Below, in pieces: positions 52,274 to 62,686 of a DNA stretch of 64,000 nt. The number at the start of each line of letters is the position of its first letter. Within the stretch, counting starts at the first letter, position 1. Origin of the DNA: Burkholderia paludis (GTDB lineage: Bacteria > Pseudomonadota > Gammaproteobacteria > Burkholderiales > Burkholderiaceae); NCBI RefSeq assembly GCF_000732615.1, contig NZ_JPGL01000001.1, positions 226,450 to 290,449 on the forward strand, given 5' to 3'. The position numbers and the translations under genes were made by a program. The notes under the pieces are model-generated. The model worked only from the letters and a program-made list of their open reading frames with translations, did no database searches and had not been told where the DNA came from.

Positions 52274-53866
52274 ATGCAACTCACAGGCCAGCTCCTGATC
52301 GGCCAGTCCGTCGTCACCGGACGGAACGGCACCCTCCATGCACTCGCCGCCGCGACCGGCGAACCGCTCGAACCCGCCTTCGGCGGCGCCAGCCTGAACG
52401 ACCTGGAGACGGCCTGCGCGCTCGCCGACGACGCGTTCGACACGTATCGCGAAACGGGGCTCGACGCCCGCGCCGCGTTTCTCGACGCGATCGGCCGCCA
52501 CATCATGGCGCTCGGCGACGACCTGATCGAGCGCTGCGTCGCCGAGACGGGCCTGCCGCGCGCGCGCATCGAAGGCGAACGCGGCCGCACGGTCGGCCAG
52601 CTCGCGCTGTTCGCGTCGCTGGTGCGCGACGGCGGTTTTCTCGACGCGCGGATCGATCCGGCCCGCCCCGAGCGCAAGCCGCTGCCGCGCGTGGACCTGC
52701 GCCTGCGCAACGTCGCGCTCGGGCCCGTCGCCGTATTCGGCGCGTCGAACTTCCCGCTCGCGTTCTCGGTCGCCGGCGGCGACACGGCGTCGGCGCTCGC
52801 GGCCGGCTGCCCGGTGATCGTCAAGGCGCATTCCGCGCATCCCGGCACGTCGGAGCTGGTCGGCCGCGCGATCCGGCAGGCCGCGCAGGAGTGCGGGATG
52901 CCGGACGGCGTGTTCTCGCTGCTGTTCGACGCATCGCGCGAGATCGGCCGGATGCTCGTCGCCGATCCGCGCATCAAGGCCGTCGGCTTCACCGGCTCGC
53001 GCAGCGGCGGCCTCGCGCTGATGCACGTCGCGGCCGCGCGCGCCGAGCCGATCCCCGTCTATGCGGAAATGAGCTCGATCAATCCCGTGCTGCTGCTTCC
53101 CGCCGCGCTCGACGCGCGCCACGACACGATCGCGCCGCAGTTCGTCGCCTCGCTCGCGCTCGGCGCCGGCCAGTTCTGCACGAACCCGGGCCTCGTGCTC
53201 GCGATCGACGGCCCCGCGCTGCGCGCGTTCGAGGCCCGGGCGGCCGAGGCCGTGCGGGCGACGGCCGCGCAGACGATGCTGACGCCGCACATCCACGCGA
53301 GCTACGCGCAAGGCGTCGCGGCGCTGCGCGATCACGCGTCGGTCGAATCGTTGGCGCAAGGCATCGAAGGCGGCCGCCATCAGGCCCGCGCGGCGCTGTT
53401 CGCGACGTCGGCCGACGCGTTCGTCGCCACCCCCGAGCTGCGCGACGAAGTATTCGGCCCCGCATCGCTGATCGTGCGCTGCCCGGACGCCGACACGCTG
53501 CATCGCGTGCTGAAGTCGCTCGATGGCCAACTGACGATCGCCGCGCATCTCGCCGACGGCGACGCCGCGCTGTTCGCCGCACTGCGCGCGACGCTCGAAC
53601 GCAAGGCCGGCCGGATTCTCGTCAACGGCTTCGGCACGGGCGTCGAGGTCGGCCACGCGATGGTGCACGGCGGGCCGTTCCCGGCCACGTCCGACACGCG
53701 CACGACGTCCGTCGGTGCGCGCGCGATCGAGCGTTTCCTGCGCCCGGTGTCGTACCAGGACCTGCCCGACGCGCTGCTGCCGGACGCGCTCCGCGACGGC
53801 AATCCGCTGAACGTGCCGCGGCGCATCGACGGCGTCCCCGCGCCGCGGGAGGCGAACCATGTCTGA
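52274..53866 (+). CDS. Alpha-ketoglutarate semialdehyde dehydrogenase
   Basis: 530 residues, GAGGAAAA before the ATG. Aldehyde dehydrogenase family, catalytic Cys302 in [10 protein letters not shown], general base Glu in [10 protein letters not shown], and [31 protein letters not shown] for cofactor. Oxidises alpha-ketoglutarate semialdehyde to 2-oxoglutarate, final step of hydroxyproline breakdown. Overlaps the next gene by 8 bases. Confidence 0.9.
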   Translation: MQLTGQLLIGQSVVTGRNGTLHALAAATGEPLEPAFGGASLNDLETACALADDAFDTYRETGLDARAAFLDAIGRHIMALGDDLIERCVAETGLPRARIEGERGRTVGQLALFASLVRDGGFLDARIDPARPERKPLPRVDLRLRNVALGPVAVFGASNFPLAFSVAGGDTASALAAGCPVIVKAHSAHPGTSELVGRAIRQAAQECGMPDGVFSLLFDASREIGRMLVADPRIKAVGFTGSRSGGLALMHVAAARAEPIPVYAEMSSINPVLLLPAALDARHDTIAPQFVASLALGAGQFCTNPGLVLAIDGPALRAFEARAAEAVRATAAQTMLTPHIHASYAQGVAALRDHASVESLAQGIEGGRHQARAALFATSADAFVATPELRDEVFGPASLIVRCPDADTLHRVLKSLDGQLTIAAHLADGDAALFAALRATLERKAGRILVNGFGTGVEVGHAMVHGGPFPATSDTRTTSVGARAIERFLRPVSYQDLPDALLPDALRDGNPLNVPRRIDGVPAPREANHV

Positions 53867-54881
53867 ACACCGCGCCGAAGTCACCCTGTCGCTCGACGAA
53901 GTCCATGCGCTCGCGCTGCGCGTGCTGACGCACCACGGAATGTCGGACGCGCATGCGCGCGCGATCGCCCGCGTGATCACGCAGGGCCAGCGCGACGAAT
54001 GCCACTCGCATGGCGTGTACCGGCTGCTCGTCTGCGTGCGGTCGCTGAAGAAAGGCAAGGTCGATCCGCAGGCCGCGCCGACGCTGCGCCGGCTGTCGTC
54101 GTCGATCGTCGCGGTCGACGCGCATCGCGGCTTCTCGCTGCTCGGCTTCGAAACCGGGCTGCCCGTGCTCGTCGGGATGGCGAAACAGCACGGGATCGCG
54201 GCGATGGTCATCAACCGCTGCTACCACTTCTCCGCGCTGTGGCCCGAGGTCGAGGCGCTCGCGGCCGAAGGGCTGGCCGGCATCGCGATGAATCCGAGCC
54301 ATAGCTGGGTCGCGCCGGAAGGCGGCCGCGAGCCCGTATTCGGCACGAATCCGATCGCATTCGCGTGGCCGCGCCCCGGTGGCGAGCCGTTCGTGTTCGA
54401 TTTCGCGACGAGCGCGATCGCACGCGGCGACATCGAGCTGCATGCGAAGCAAGGCAAGGCGATTCCGCCGCACTGGGCGATCGACGCGGACGGCCAGCCG
54501 ACCACCGACCCGCAGGCCGCGCTGAGGGGCGCGATGCGCACGTTCGGCGGTCACAAGGGCTCGGCGCTCGCGGCGATGGTCGAGCTGCTCGGCGGCGCGC
54601 TGATCGGCGACATGACCAGCCGGGAATCGATGGACTTCGACGAAGGCGTCGGCGCGACGCCGTGCCACGGCGAGCTCGTGATCGCGTTCGACCCGCACGT
54701 GTTCCTCGGCGACGACCTCGACGCGGGGCTCGCGCGCGGCGAGCGGATGTTCGAATCGATCGTCGCGCAGGGCGCGCGGCTGCCGTCGCAACGGCGCTTC
54801 GACGCCCGCGCGCGCAGCATCGCGAACGGCGTGCGGATTCCGCGGGCGCTGTACGACGAGATCCTGGCGCTGCTCGACTGA
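53859..54881 (+). CDS. Delta1-pyrroline/piperideine-2-carboxylate reductase-like (Ldh family)
   Basis: 340 residues, start inside the previous stop region. Malate/L-lactate dehydrogenase (Ldh_2) family fold: CHSHGVYRL with the active-site His, [30 protein letters not shown], and [21 protein letters not shown]. Members in proline/hydroxyproline clusters reduce cyclic imines with NADPH. Here it may reduce pyrroline-2-carboxylate made from D-proline by the dehydrogenase. Malate or ureidoglycolate dehydrogenase activity is less likely from context. Confidence 0.85.
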   Translation: MSEHRAEVTLSLDEVHALALRVLTHHGMSDAHARAIARVITQGQRDECHSHGVYRLLVCVRSLKKGKVDPQAAPTLRRLSSSIVAVDAHRGFSLLGFETGLPVLVGMAKQHGIAAMVINRCYHFSALWPEVEALAAEGLAGIAMNPSHSWVAPEGGREPVFGTNPIAFAWPRPGGEPFVFDFATSAIARGDIELHAKQGKAIPPHWAIDADGQPTTDPQAALRGAMRTFGGHKGSALAAMVELLGGALIGDMTSRESMDFDEGVGATPCHGELVIAFDPHVFLGDDLDAGLARGERMFESIVAQGARLPSQRRFDARARSIANGVRIPRALYDEILALLD

Positions 54882-55137
54882 CGGCCGCGGCGCCGGAGCC
54901 GGCCGGCCCGCCGGGCCGCCTTGCAAGCCGGCGCCGCAAGGGTTTCCACGGGCGGGCGGACGGGCGGCGCCGCCCGCGCCGGTTGCCGGCCGCACGGGCG
55001 CCACGCCCGCGGCGGCTGTGGGATAATCGCGTGGTTTGCCCAGGGCGCAGCTCAAGAGGTTGTTCGCACGGGCGCGAGAGAGGCCTTTATTCCCCGTGCC
55101 TCCACCCTTTTCCCGCGATATTTCTTCAGCAACCACA

Positions 55138-56997
55138 ATGCCCATTTACCGTTCCAAGACCTCCACCGCCGGCCGCAACATGGCGGGCGCGCGCTCGCTG
55201 TGGCGCGCCACCGGCATGAAAGACGACGATTTCTCGAAGCCGATCATCGCGGTCGTCAACTCGTTCACCCAGTTCGTGCCCGGGCACGTGCACCTGAAGG
55301 ATCTCGGCCAGCTCGTCGCGCGCGAGATCGAGGCAGCCGGCGGCGTCGCGAAGGAGTTCAACACGATCGCGGTCGACGACGGCATCGCGATGGGCCACGA
55401 CGGCATGCTCTATTCGTTGCCGAGCCGCGACATCATCGCCGACTCGGTCGAATACATGGTGAACGCGCACTGCGCGGACGCGATGGTCTGCATCTCGAAC
55501 TGCGACAAGATCACGCCGGGGATGCTGATGGCCGCGATGCGCCTGAACATCCCGGTGATCTTCGTGTCGGGCGGCCCGATGGAAGCCGGCAAGACGCGCC
55601 TCGCGAACCCGATCACCAAGACCGTCGAACTGAAGAAGCTCGACCTCGTCGACGCGATGGTGATCGCGGCCGACGCGTCGTACTCGGACGCCGATGTAGC
55701 CGAAGTCGAACGCTCGGCCTGCCCGACCTGCGGCTCGTGCTCCGGCATGTTCACCGCGAACTCGATGAACTGCCTGACCGAAGCGCTCGGCCTGTCGCTG
55801 CCCGGCAACGGCACGGTGGTGGCCACGCACGCCGATCGCGAACAGCTGTTCAAGCGCGCCGGCCGCCGCATCGTCGAGCTGACGCGCCAGCACTACGAGC
55901 AGGACGACACACGCGTGCTGCCGCGCTCGGTCGGCTTCGCGGCATTCGAGAACGCGATGACGCTCGACATCGCGATGGGCGGCTCGACCAACACGATCCT
56001 GCACCTGCTGGCGATCGCGCGGGAAGCCGGCATCGACTTCACGATGAAGGACATCGACCGCCTGTCGCGCTCCGTGCCGCAGCTGTGCAAGGTCGCGCCG
56101 AACACGAACAAGTACCACATCGAGGACGTGCACCGCGCAGGCGGCATCATGGCGATCCTCGGCGAGCTCGAGCGCGCCGGCAAGCTGCACACCGACGTGC
56201 CGACCGTGCACGCGCCGACGCTGAAGGACGCGCTCGACCAGTGGGACATCGTCCGCACGCAGGACGAGGCGGTCCGCACGTTCTACCTGGCCGGCCCGGC
56301 CGGCATCCCGACGCAGGTCGCGTTCAGCCAGAACACGCGCTGGCCGAGCCTCGACCTCGACCGCGCGGAAGGCTGCATCCGCTCGTACGAGCATGCGTTC
56401 TCGAAGGAAGGCGGCCTCGCCGTGCTGACCGGCAACATCGCGCTCGACGGCTGCGTGGTGAAGACGGCCGGCGTCGACGAGAGCATCCTCGTGTTCGAGG
56501 GCACCGCACACGTGACCGAATCGCAGGACGAAGCGGTCGAGAACATCCTGAACGACAAGGTCAAGGCCGGCGACGTGGTGATCGTGCGCTACGAAGGCCC
56601 GAAGGGCGGCCCCGGCATGCAGGAAATGCTCTACCCGACCAGCTACATCAAGTCGAAGGGGCTCGGCAAATCGTGCGCGCTGCTGACGGACGGCCGCTTC
56701 TCGGGCGGCACGTCGGGCCTGTCGATCGGCCACTGCTCGCCCGAAGCGGCGGCGGGCGGCGCGATCGGCCTCGTGCGCAACGGCGACAAGATCCGCATCG
56801 ACATCCCGAACCGCACGATCGACGTGCTGGTGTCGGACGATGAACTGGCGCGCCGCCGCGAAGCGCAGAACGCGAAGGGCTGGAAGCCGGCGCTGCCGCG
56901 TCCGCGCAAGGTGTCCGCGGCGCTGAAGGCCTACGCGAAGCTGGTCATGTCCGCCGACAAGGGCGCGGTGCGCGACCAGTCTCTGCTCGACGACTGA
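55138..56997 (+). CDS. ilvD: Dihydroxy-acid dehydratase
   Basis: 619 residues from [17 protein letters not shown], the standard IlvD start. Iron-sulfur cysteines in [11 protein letters not shown] and [30 protein letters not shown] near the C-terminus. Converts 2,3-dihydroxy acids to 2-oxo acids in branched-chain amino acid synthesis. Upstream (54882-55137) holds GATAAT at 55022 and a GCACGGG/CCCGTGC hairpin (55066-55099) that could be part of a leader; I see no leader peptide. Confidence 0.97.
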   Translation: MPIYRSKTSTAGRNMAGARSLWRATGMKDDDFSKPIIAVVNSFTQFVPGHVHLKDLGQLVAREIEAAGGVAKEFNTIAVDDGIAMGHDGMLYSLPSRDIIADSVEYMVNAHCADAMVCISNCDKITPGMLMAAMRLNIPVIFVSGGPMEAGKTRLANPITKTVELKKLDLVDAMVIAADASYSDADVAEVERSACPTCGSCSGMFTANSMNCLTEALGLSLPGNGTVVATHADREQLFKRAGRRIVELTRQHYEQDDTRVLPRSVGFAAFENAMTLDIAMGGSTNTILHLLAIAREAGIDFTMKDIDRLSRSVPQLCKVAPNTNKYHIEDVHRAGGIMAILGELERAGKLHTDVPTVHAPTLKDALDQWDIVRTQDEAVRTFYLAGPAGIPTQVAFSQNTRWPSLDLDRAEGCIRSYEHAFSKEGGLAVLTGNIALDGCVVKTAGVDESILVFEGTAHVTESQDEAVENILNDKVKAGDVVIVRYEGPKGGPGMQEMLYPTSYIKSKGLGKSCALLTDGRFSGGTSGLSIGHCSPEAAAGGAIGLVRNGDKIRIDIPNRTIDVLVSDDELARRREAQNAKGWKPALPRPRKVSAALKAYAKLVMSADKGAVRDQSLLDD

Positions 56998-57077
56998 CCG
57001 GGCCGGTGCGGCCGGCTGCCGGCAACGCGCAGCCGGCCGACCCGCGGGCCGTACGACCGCCCGCTCGCCCGATCCGG

Positions 57078-57104
57078 AAGCCGCTCTGACGAGCGGCTTT
57101 TTTT
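57078..57104 (+). terminator. Rho-independent terminator after ilvD
   Basis: AAGCCGCTC (57078-57086) pairs perfectly with GAGCGGCTT (57091-57099), TGAC loop, followed by seven T. Confidence 0.95.
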
Positions 57105-57141
57105 CGTCCGGCGCCGGGGGAAACCGGCCGGGCCGACAACG

Positions 57142-57882
57142 TCAGTGACGGAATTCGTCGGGGCCCCCGCCGCCGTTGCCGTTGCCGCTGCCCTCGCCGT
57201 GACCTCCACCGCCGTTGCCGCCGCCTTGCGGCCGCGCGCCGGAATTGCCGCCCTGGCGCGCCGGCGGCATCGCGCGAGCCTCGCCGCCCTGCGCGGGCGG
57301 CGGACGCAATACGTTCGGCGGCGGCGTGCGAATCGCGCCGTTCCAGCCGCCGCGCGCCGCCGACGGCCGCGCGTCATGCATGGGCGGCGGGCCGCCCGGT
57401 GCCGCCTGCATCGCCCCGCCCGGCGGCGGATGCCCCTGTCCCGGCGGCATCCCGCCGGGGCCGGGCCGAGGCTCCGGACGATGCGCCCAGCGGTCGCGGT
57501 CGTGATACCACGGCCGGTTGCGGTAGTAGCGATCCCAGTACGCGGCGATCGCGAATCCGGTGATCGGCACGCCGATGATCGCGCCGTAGTCGAACAACGG
57601 CACGTAGCTGCCCTGGTACGGATACTCGAGCAACTGCGCATCGATCCAGCCGCGCACGCCCGGCAGCGCGACGTCGCACCACGAGTAGTCGCTCAGGCAG
57701 CCGAATACGTCCAGCGCCGTGTCGGGCGGGATCTGCGCGACCACCGGATAGTCGGGCGCCGGCCCCGCATACAGTTCGGCCGGCGAATTCGTGTAGGCGG
57801 TGCTCTGCGCATCGGCCACGCCCGGCGCGGCCGCAAGGCCGAACAGAACGACGCACAGGCTTCGGACAATCGTGTTCCTCAT
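57142..57882 (-). CDS. Exported SH3-domain protein with Pro/Gly-rich tail
   Basis: 246 residues. Signal peptide (about 1-25, ending VADAQ). Residues about 28-90 form an SH3b-type domain (NSPAELYAGPAPDYPVVAQIPPDTALDVFGCLSDYSWCDVALPGVRGWIDAQLL), which in periplasmic proteins binds cell wall peptides or partners. The C-terminal half is low-complexity Pro/Gly/Arg. Convergent with ilvD; 33 bases from the next gene on the same strand. Confidence 0.82.
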   Translation of the reverse strand: MRNTIVRSLCVVLFGLAAAPGVADAQSTAYTNSPAELYAGPAPDYPVVAQIPPDTALDVFGCLSDYSWCDVALPGVRGWIDAQLLEYPYQGSYVPLFDYGAIIGVPITGFAIAAYWDRYYRNRPWYHDRDRWAHRPEPRPGPGGMPPGQGHPPPGGAMQAAPGGPPPMHDARPSAARGGWNGAIRTPPPNVLRPPPAQGGEARAMPPARQGGNSGARPQGGGNGGGGHGEGSGNGNGGGGPDEFRH

Positions 57883-57915
57883 GATGCTCTCCCGCGCGGC
57901 GCCGCCGCGCGCCGG

Positions 57916-58350
57916 TCAGTGCCGATGGCCGCCCCAGCCGCCGCCCCACGGGCGGCGCCAGTAGCCGCCGCGTCCGTGCCAGTAACCGCCCCAGCCGCCC
58001 CAGAAGCCGACCGAGATCGCCGGCGCGCCCCAGCCGTACCAGCCCGGGTAATACGCCGGCGCATAGTACGGATACGGGTACGGATAGGGATACGGCAGCG
58101 GATAGGCCGGCGTGACGTCGTAGGCGGGAGCCGCGTAGCTCGCGGGCGGCGCGGTGCTCGCCGCCGGAGCCGGGCCCGGGGCAACGGTACCCGGCGCAGC
58201 CGGTGCGACGGGGGTCTCGCGCTGCGTCAGCGTGGCCGGTGCCGGCGCGTAGTAAGGTGTATAGCCATAAGGACTCGTGTAATAGCAGCCGCCGAGGGTC
58301 AGCGTTGCCAACGCGAATATCGCATGCCTCGCGGCAGGAATCGGGTTCAT
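57916..58350 (-). CDS. Small Tyr/Pro/Gly-rich lipoprotein
   Basis: 144 residues. Signal peptide with lipobox LGGC (Cys22) after TLTLGGCYYTS, so likely a lipoprotein. The remainder is low-complexity: PYPYPYPYPYYAPAYYPG in the middle and Gly/Trp-rich (GFWGGWGGYWHGRGGY) at the end. No domain recognised. Probably cotranscribed with the SH3 protein. Confidence 0.78.
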   Translation of the reverse strand: MNPIPAARHAIFALATLTLGGCYYTSPYGYTPYYAPAPATLTQRETPVAPAAPGTVAPGPAPAASTAPPASYAAPAYDVTPAYPLPYPYPYPYPYYAPAYYPGWYGWGAPAISVGFWGGWGGYWHGRGGYWRRPWGGGWGGHRH

Positions 58351-58626
58351 CTCATGCTCCGGCAGAATCCGCGCGTCGCCGTCGGGCGCGCGCCTGACTC
58401 TAGCTTACGTCCCCTGCAGATTTCCGCAGGTTTGATCGGTTACTTTTTGTTTCCAGACAGGAACGGTCGCGATCGCCCGCCGTGTACGCGTTGAAGTTCG
58501 CGCAAATGCCCTCAACTTGAACGATGTCGGGCCGACCGGCGCGGACGGGTGTCCGCGAGCAACCGGCGGCCGAACCGGCGGACTTCGGGCCGCCCAGACA
58601 GGAACGCGGCTCGCGCCGCCATCGCC

Positions 58627-60150
58627 ATGACTACGCCACGCCCCACGCTCCGGGCGGACACGCCGCTCGATCCGATCATCCAGTTGCTGGCGCTCGCCGG
58701 CGAACAGGGTTATCTGACACACGCCGACCTCGTCGACGCGCTGCCGCCCGAAAGCGACAGCCCCGACGCGCTCGACGTCGTGCGCGCCGCGCTCGCCGAC
58801 ATCGGCATCGCCGTGCTCGACGAGCCGGCCACGCCCGCACCGTTCGCCGGCACGACGCCGGTCGACGTCGATCGCGATGCGCTCGACGAAGGCCGCGCCG
58901 TGCTCGGCGACCTCGCCCGGGGCACGAGCGCGTCCACCGACCCGCTCGCGCTCTACCTGCGGCGCATGCAGGCGGTGCCGCTGCTCACGCGCGAAGGCGA
59001 GATCGTACTCGCCCGCGAGATCGAGACCGGCCGCCACCAGATCCTGCACGCGCTCGCGGGCTGCCCGGCGGCGGTCGACGCGCTGCTGGCGAGTCACGGC
59101 GCAACGGCTGCGGCCGGCGCGGCCGACGACGATGCCGACACGCCCGCACCGGCCGGCTACGATGCGCCGCAGGCAGCCGTCGCGGCCTTGCGCGACGCAT
59201 TGCACGCACACGGCGTCCGTTCGCCCGAATACCGCGACGCGCGCGACCGCGTGGCCGGCCTGCTCGGTTCGATCGCGTGGCACGCGCCGGCCGTCGACGA
59301 GGCCAGCCGCGTCGTGCGCACGCTCGCGGCCGAGCCGCACGGCGCCGCAACCGGCGAGGCGGCTCGCTTCGACACGGTCGCGCGGCGGGCGCTGGCCGCC
59401 GCACTCGGCGAAGGCCAGCAGAAGGTGCGCGACGCCACCCGCGCGATGCTCGAGGCGAACCTGCGGCTCGTGTTGTCGATCGCGCGCAAGTACATGAACC
59501 GCGGCGTCGACCTGCCCGATCTCGTGCAGGACGGTTGCGTCGGCCTGATGCGCGCGATCGAGAAATTCGAATACCGGCGCGGATTCAAGTTCTCGACCTA
59601 TGCGACGTGGTGGATTCGCCAGGCGATCGCACGCGCGGTCGCGGATCGCGCACGCACGATCCGCGTGCCGGTGCACGTGGGCGACCAGTACCAGCGCGTG
59701 CAGCGGCATGCGCTGCGTTTTCATCAGCGCACCGGCCGCCGGGCGACGCCGGCCGAACTCGCGGCCGAAACCGGCCTCGACGAGGACAGGCTGCGCGCGG
59801 TGCTCGCGCTGCCCGCCGAGCCCGTGTCGCTGGACACGCCGCTGCCCGATGCGGATACCGGCCTCGCGGAGCTGATCGAGGACCGGGCGTCGGCCAGCCC
59901 GTTCGAGCAACTGGCCGACACGCGCATGCGCGAATGCGTCAGGTCGCTGCTGCGCTCGGTCACGCCGGCCGAGGCGGAGGTGCTGCGCCGGCGGTTCGGC
60001 CTGGGCGGCGCCGAGCCCGATACCTACGACGCGATCGCGCAGGACGCCGGCATGTCGCGCGAACGCGTGCGGCAGATCGAAAAACGGGCGCTCGCCGCAT
60101 TGCGCACGGCCGCCGAGGCGGAGAACGCGCAGTCGTTTCTCGACGCGTGA
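58627..60150 (+). CDS. RpoD-like (group 2) sigma factor
   Basis: 507 residues from MTTPRPTLRADTPL; a GTG 26 codons upstream is an alternative, and neither has a strong ribosome site. Region 1.1-like N-terminus (LALAGEQGYLTHADLVDALP), region 1.2 DPLALYLRRMQAVPLLTREGEI, region 2 MLEANLRLVLSIARKYMNRGVDLPDLVQDGCVGLMRAIEKFEYRRGFKFSTYATWWIRQAI (about 274-335) and region 4 TPAEAEVLRRRFGL...YDAIAQDAGMSRERVRQIEKRALAALR (about 441-495). Smaller than the usual Burkholderia RpoD (about 650-800), so a second sigma70 rather than the housekeeping copy. Confidence 0.88.
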   Translation: MTTPRPTLRADTPLDPIIQLLALAGEQGYLTHADLVDALPPESDSPDALDVVRAALADIGIAVLDEPATPAPFAGTTPVDVDRDALDEGRAVLGDLARGTSASTDPLALYLRRMQAVPLLTREGEIVLAREIETGRHQILHALAGCPAAVDALLASHGATAAAGAADDDADTPAPAGYDAPQAAVAALRDALHAHGVRSPEYRDARDRVAGLLGSIAWHAPAVDEASRVVRTLAAEPHGAATGEAARFDTVARRALAAALGEGQQKVRDATRAMLEANLRLVLSIARKYMNRGVDLPDLVQDGCVGLMRAIEKFEYRRGFKFSTYATWWIRQAIARAVADRARTIRVPVHVGDQYQRVQRHALRFHQRTGRRATPAELAAETGLDEDRLRAVLALPAEPVSLDTPLPDADTGLAELIEDRASASPFEQLADTRMRECVRSLLRSVTPAEAEVLRRRFGLGGAEPDTYDAIAQDAGMSRERVRQIEKRALAALRTAAEAENAQSFLDA

Positions 60151-60164
60151 TCGCGTCGGGAAAC

Positions 60165-60197
60165 GCACGGTCGTGCCCGCTTCCGGCACGACCGTGC
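60165..60197 (+). terminator. Long perfect hairpin after sigma factor gene
   Basis: GCACGGTCGTGC (60165-60176) pairs perfectly with GCACGACCGTGC (60186-60197), 9-base loop, 14 bases past the stop. No T-run, so possibly Rho-assisted or an mRNA-end stabiliser. Confidence 0.55.
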
Positions 60198-60330
60198 GCT
60201 TCGCACCTGTGCTACGTTTGCCATTGACGTGCATCAAGTTTTCTTCATCGCGCGTTACGACAATGGTAAGAGCCGACCGGCGCATCGTTCGCCGCGTCCA
60301 TTCCGTTTGCGCGTCCCCAGGTCCTTCGCC

Positions 60331-61212
60331 ATGCAGACGACCGCCAGCCAAACGTACGAGGAAAACCGGCGTATCGCGGCCTGCCTGCGCGAGGCGGCGC
60401 AGCGGTTGGCCGACCAGGGGGCGAACCCGTATCGGGTCGCCGCGTACCGAGCGGCGGCGGCAACGGTCGATGCGCTCGACCTCGACGTCCGCGCGCTGTT
60501 CGAGCGCGGCGGCGTCGACGCGCTCGGCACGCTGCCCGAGATCGGCACGGGAGTCGCGCAGGCGATTGCCGAGCTGCTGGTGACGGGGCGCTGGCGCCAG
60601 CTCGACCGGCTGTGCGGCGACGCCGTGCGCACGTCCGCATTCGAGGCCGTGCCGGGCATCGGCCACGCGCTCGCGCTGCGGATTCACGACCTGCTGCACA
60701 TCGATACGCTCGAGGAACTCGAACGCGCGGCCCGCAACGGCCAGCTCGAAACGATCTCCGGCGTCGGCCCGCGGCGCGCGGCCGGCATCCGCACCGCGCT
60801 CGACGACGTCCTGAGCCGCCGCCGCCGCTGGCAGGGCCACGCGGAGGACGCCGCCCCCGACACGGAGCCGCCCGTCGAACTGATGCTCTACATCGACCGC
60901 CTGTACCGCAACAGGGCCGCGGCCGGCGTGCTGCCCACGCTCGCCCATCGGCGGCTGAACGCGGACGCGTACGTGCCGCCGCCGGTCATGCACATGACCA
61001 AGGGCGGGTGGCATTTCACGGCGCTGTGCCTGCATGCGGCGATGCGCACGCCGGAATCCTGCCGCCCGACGGACTGGGTCTCGCTCTATTTCTACGACGC
61101 CGTGCAGTGCGAGCACCAGCGCACCGTCTTCACCGAAACGCACGGGGCGCTCGTCGGCAAGCGCATCGTGCGCGGGCGCGAGATGGAATGCCGCGTGTAT
61201 TACGCGGGGTGA
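60331..61212 (+). CDS. Helix-hairpin-helix protein related to PolX N-terminus
   Basis: 293 residues from MQTTASQTYEENRRIAACLREAAQRLADQGANPYRVAAYRAAAATV. The first 170 residues match the helix-hairpin-helix part of X-family DNA polymerases (LGTLPEIGTGVAQAIAELL, AVPGIGHALALRIHDLL, ISGVGPRRAAGIRTAL: three hairpins). No polymerase or PHP domain follows; instead 120 residues of an unknown beta domain (GGWHFTALCLHAAMRTP, VSLYFYDAVQCEHQRTVFTETHG). Possibly a nucleic acid-binding repair or stress protein. Confidence 0.75.
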   Translation: MQTTASQTYEENRRIAACLREAAQRLADQGANPYRVAAYRAAAATVDALDLDVRALFERGGVDALGTLPEIGTGVAQAIAELLVTGRWRQLDRLCGDAVRTSAFEAVPGIGHALALRIHDLLHIDTLEELERAARNGQLETISGVGPRRAAGIRTALDDVLSRRRRWQGHAEDAAPDTEPPVELMLYIDRLYRNRAAAGVLPTLAHRRLNADAYVPPPVMHMTKGGWHFTALCLHAAMRTPESCRPTDWVSLYFYDAVQCEHQRTVFTETHGALVGKRIVRGREMECRVYYAG

Positions 61213-61213
61213 A

Positions 61214-62023
61214 TCAGTCGTCGGAGGTTTCGTCGACGTCGAACGGCACGTCGAGCACCGACGCGATCTCGCGACATGCATGGGTAAGCGCGCGAGAGTG
61301 GCGGGCCGAGTGCTCCATGCCGAGATTGAACCACGTCGAGTGCGAGACGTATCCGGCAGTCCCCTCCCGTTTCGGCACGTCGAACCGGAACGTCACCGAG
61401 TAGCCGCCCGTCCAGCGCACCGGTATCACCAGCGTGAGCTGCAGCCCCGTGATCGCGCCGTGGCGGAACCGGAAGCTGTCGTCGCCGACGCGGAACCCCG
61501 ACCACGCGCCGTCGTTCGATACGAACACGGTGAGCGTCTCGCCCGGCGGCACGGCCGGCAGGCCGTCCGCCGCGGCCAGTTCGGCCGCCGACACCATCGC
61601 CGCGCCCGAACCGTCGGGGCCCGCCTCGACCTCGACGAACGCTTCGACCGTCTGCCTCGCCTTGTCGTAGAAACGGCGCGTGGCCTCGGCGCGCGGGCTG
61701 CCCGCAATCAGCACCAGTTGCTTGAATCGCGCCCGCTCGCCGTATCGAAGCGGCATATCGGGCGTGTCGTCGGGGGTGTCGTCAGGCGCGTCGGCCGGCT
61801 CGTCTTCCGGGCTGGCGGCCGGCTCGCCCGGCGCGGTTGCCCCGCCGGGCTGCCCGTCAGCCGTGCGCCGCCTTAGCGCGGCGGCCCCCCAGTTCAGCAA
61901 CACGGTCTGCGCCGCCAGCACGGCGGCCATGGTCGCGCAACCGGCGAAGAACCCGTAATGCGGCCCGACCTTCGATGCCGCATACGCGGCGGGAAGCACA
62001 TAAAGCACAAGTAAAAACCACAC
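61214..62023 (-). CDS. Membrane protein with large soluble domain, unknown
   Basis: 269 residues from a GTG start (MWFLLVLYVLPAAYAASK); no strong ribosome site. Two hydrophobic segments (about 1-18 and 25-46), then a Pro/Glu/Asp-rich linker (EDEPADAPDDTPDDTPDMP) and a 170-residue soluble domain with VFVSNDGAWSGFRVGDDSFRFRHGAITGLQLTL. No family recognised. It converges with the HhH gene with one base between the stops. Confidence 0.65.
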   Translation of the reverse strand: MWFLLVLYVLPAAYAASKVGPHYGFFAGCATMAAVLAAQTVLLNWGAAALRRRTADGQPGGATAPGEPAASPEDEPADAPDDTPDDTPDMPLRYGERARFKQLVLIAGSPRAEATRRFYDKARQTVEAFVEVEAGPDGSGAAMVSAAELAAADGLPAVPPGETLTVFVSNDGAWSGFRVGDDSFRFRHGAITGLQLTLVIPVRWTGGYSVTFRFDVPKREGTAGYVSHSTWFNLGMEHSARHSRALTHACREIASVLDVPFDVDETSDD

Positions 62024-62120
62024 GCGGCAACCCCGTCGTTCCTGTTTGCGATGTCCGGCACGGCGACGCGGCGCGCCTCCGCCGGCGCCACGGCAACCCG
62101 CCGGTGCGGGCGTTCCCCGC

Positions 62121-62546
62121 CTACGCGCCGTCCGCCTTCGTGCGGCGGGCAGGATTGCGATGCGCGGCGATGCGCAGCAGCTTCCGGAACGACGGGCATT
62201 CGAGATGGCTCGAGTCCGGGCACACGGCCGCATGCCGCAGCGCATCGCGCACGGCGCCGAGACGGCGGATCGTGCGGTCGAGTTCGTCGGCCTTGTCGTC
62301 GAGCTTCGTCCGATCGATCTCCGGCCGGCCATCCGCGCCGACCATCGCGAGGATGTCGTCGAGCGAGAACCCGGCCTCGCGGCCGAGCGCGATCAGCGCG
62401 AGGCGCTCCAGCACCGACTCGTCGTATTGCCGTCGCAGCCCGTGGCGGCCGTGCGGGGCGATCAGCCCTTTTTCCTCGTAGTAGCGCAACGTCGACGCGG
62501 GCAATCCCGAGCGTCGCGCGACGTCCGCAATGTCCAGCAGGCTCAT
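62121..62546 (-). CDS. MerR-family regulator
   Basis: 141 residues from MSLLDIADVARRSGLPASTLRYYEEKGLI. N-terminal MerR winged helix, long dimerisation helix (LDDKADELDRTIRRLGAVRDALRHA) and a short C-terminus with two cysteines (VCPDSSHLECPSFRK). It lacks the SoxR CX2CXCX5C iron-sulfur cluster motif, yet its promoter has a near-consensus SoxR box, so it may sense another redox or metal signal. Divergent from the DUF2938 gene. Confidence 0.88.
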   Translation of the reverse strand: MSLLDIADVARRSGLPASTLRYYEEKGLIAPHGRHGLRRQYDESVLERLALIALGREAGFSLDDILAMVGADGRPEIDRTKLDDKADELDRTIRRLGAVRDALRHAAVCPDSSHLECPSFRKLLRIAAHRNPARRTKADGA

Positions 62547-62552
62547 GCTTGA

Positions 62553-62570
62553 CCTCAAGTGAACTTGAAG
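62553..62570. promoter_or_regulatory. SoxR-like operator between MerR and DUF2938 genes
   Basis: CCTCAAGTGAACTTGAAG, with TCAAGT (62555-62560) and ACTTGA (62563-62568) as exact arms. It matches the E. coli SoxR site CCTCAAGTTAACTTGAGG at 16 of 18 positions and lies 7 bases upstream of the MerR start. Confidence 0.7.
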
Positions 62571-62686
62571 TTGCAAGATAGCCGCTCCACTCCGTAAAGA
62601 CAAGCCCGGACCGCCATGAAACCGCCGAAATCCCGATGCAACCCGCCGCACCCCGCCGCCGCCACGCTGCTCCGTGGAGGCGCGCG

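Noticed and set aside
53859..54881. Malate or lactate dehydrogenase
   Set aside because: The family fold fits, but location at the end of the hydroxyproline operon favours a cyclic imine reductase.
58405..61281. 958-residue minus-strand open frame
   Set aside because: Shadow of the sigma factor and HhH genes caused by high G+C; Arg/Ala/Val-rich with no domain.
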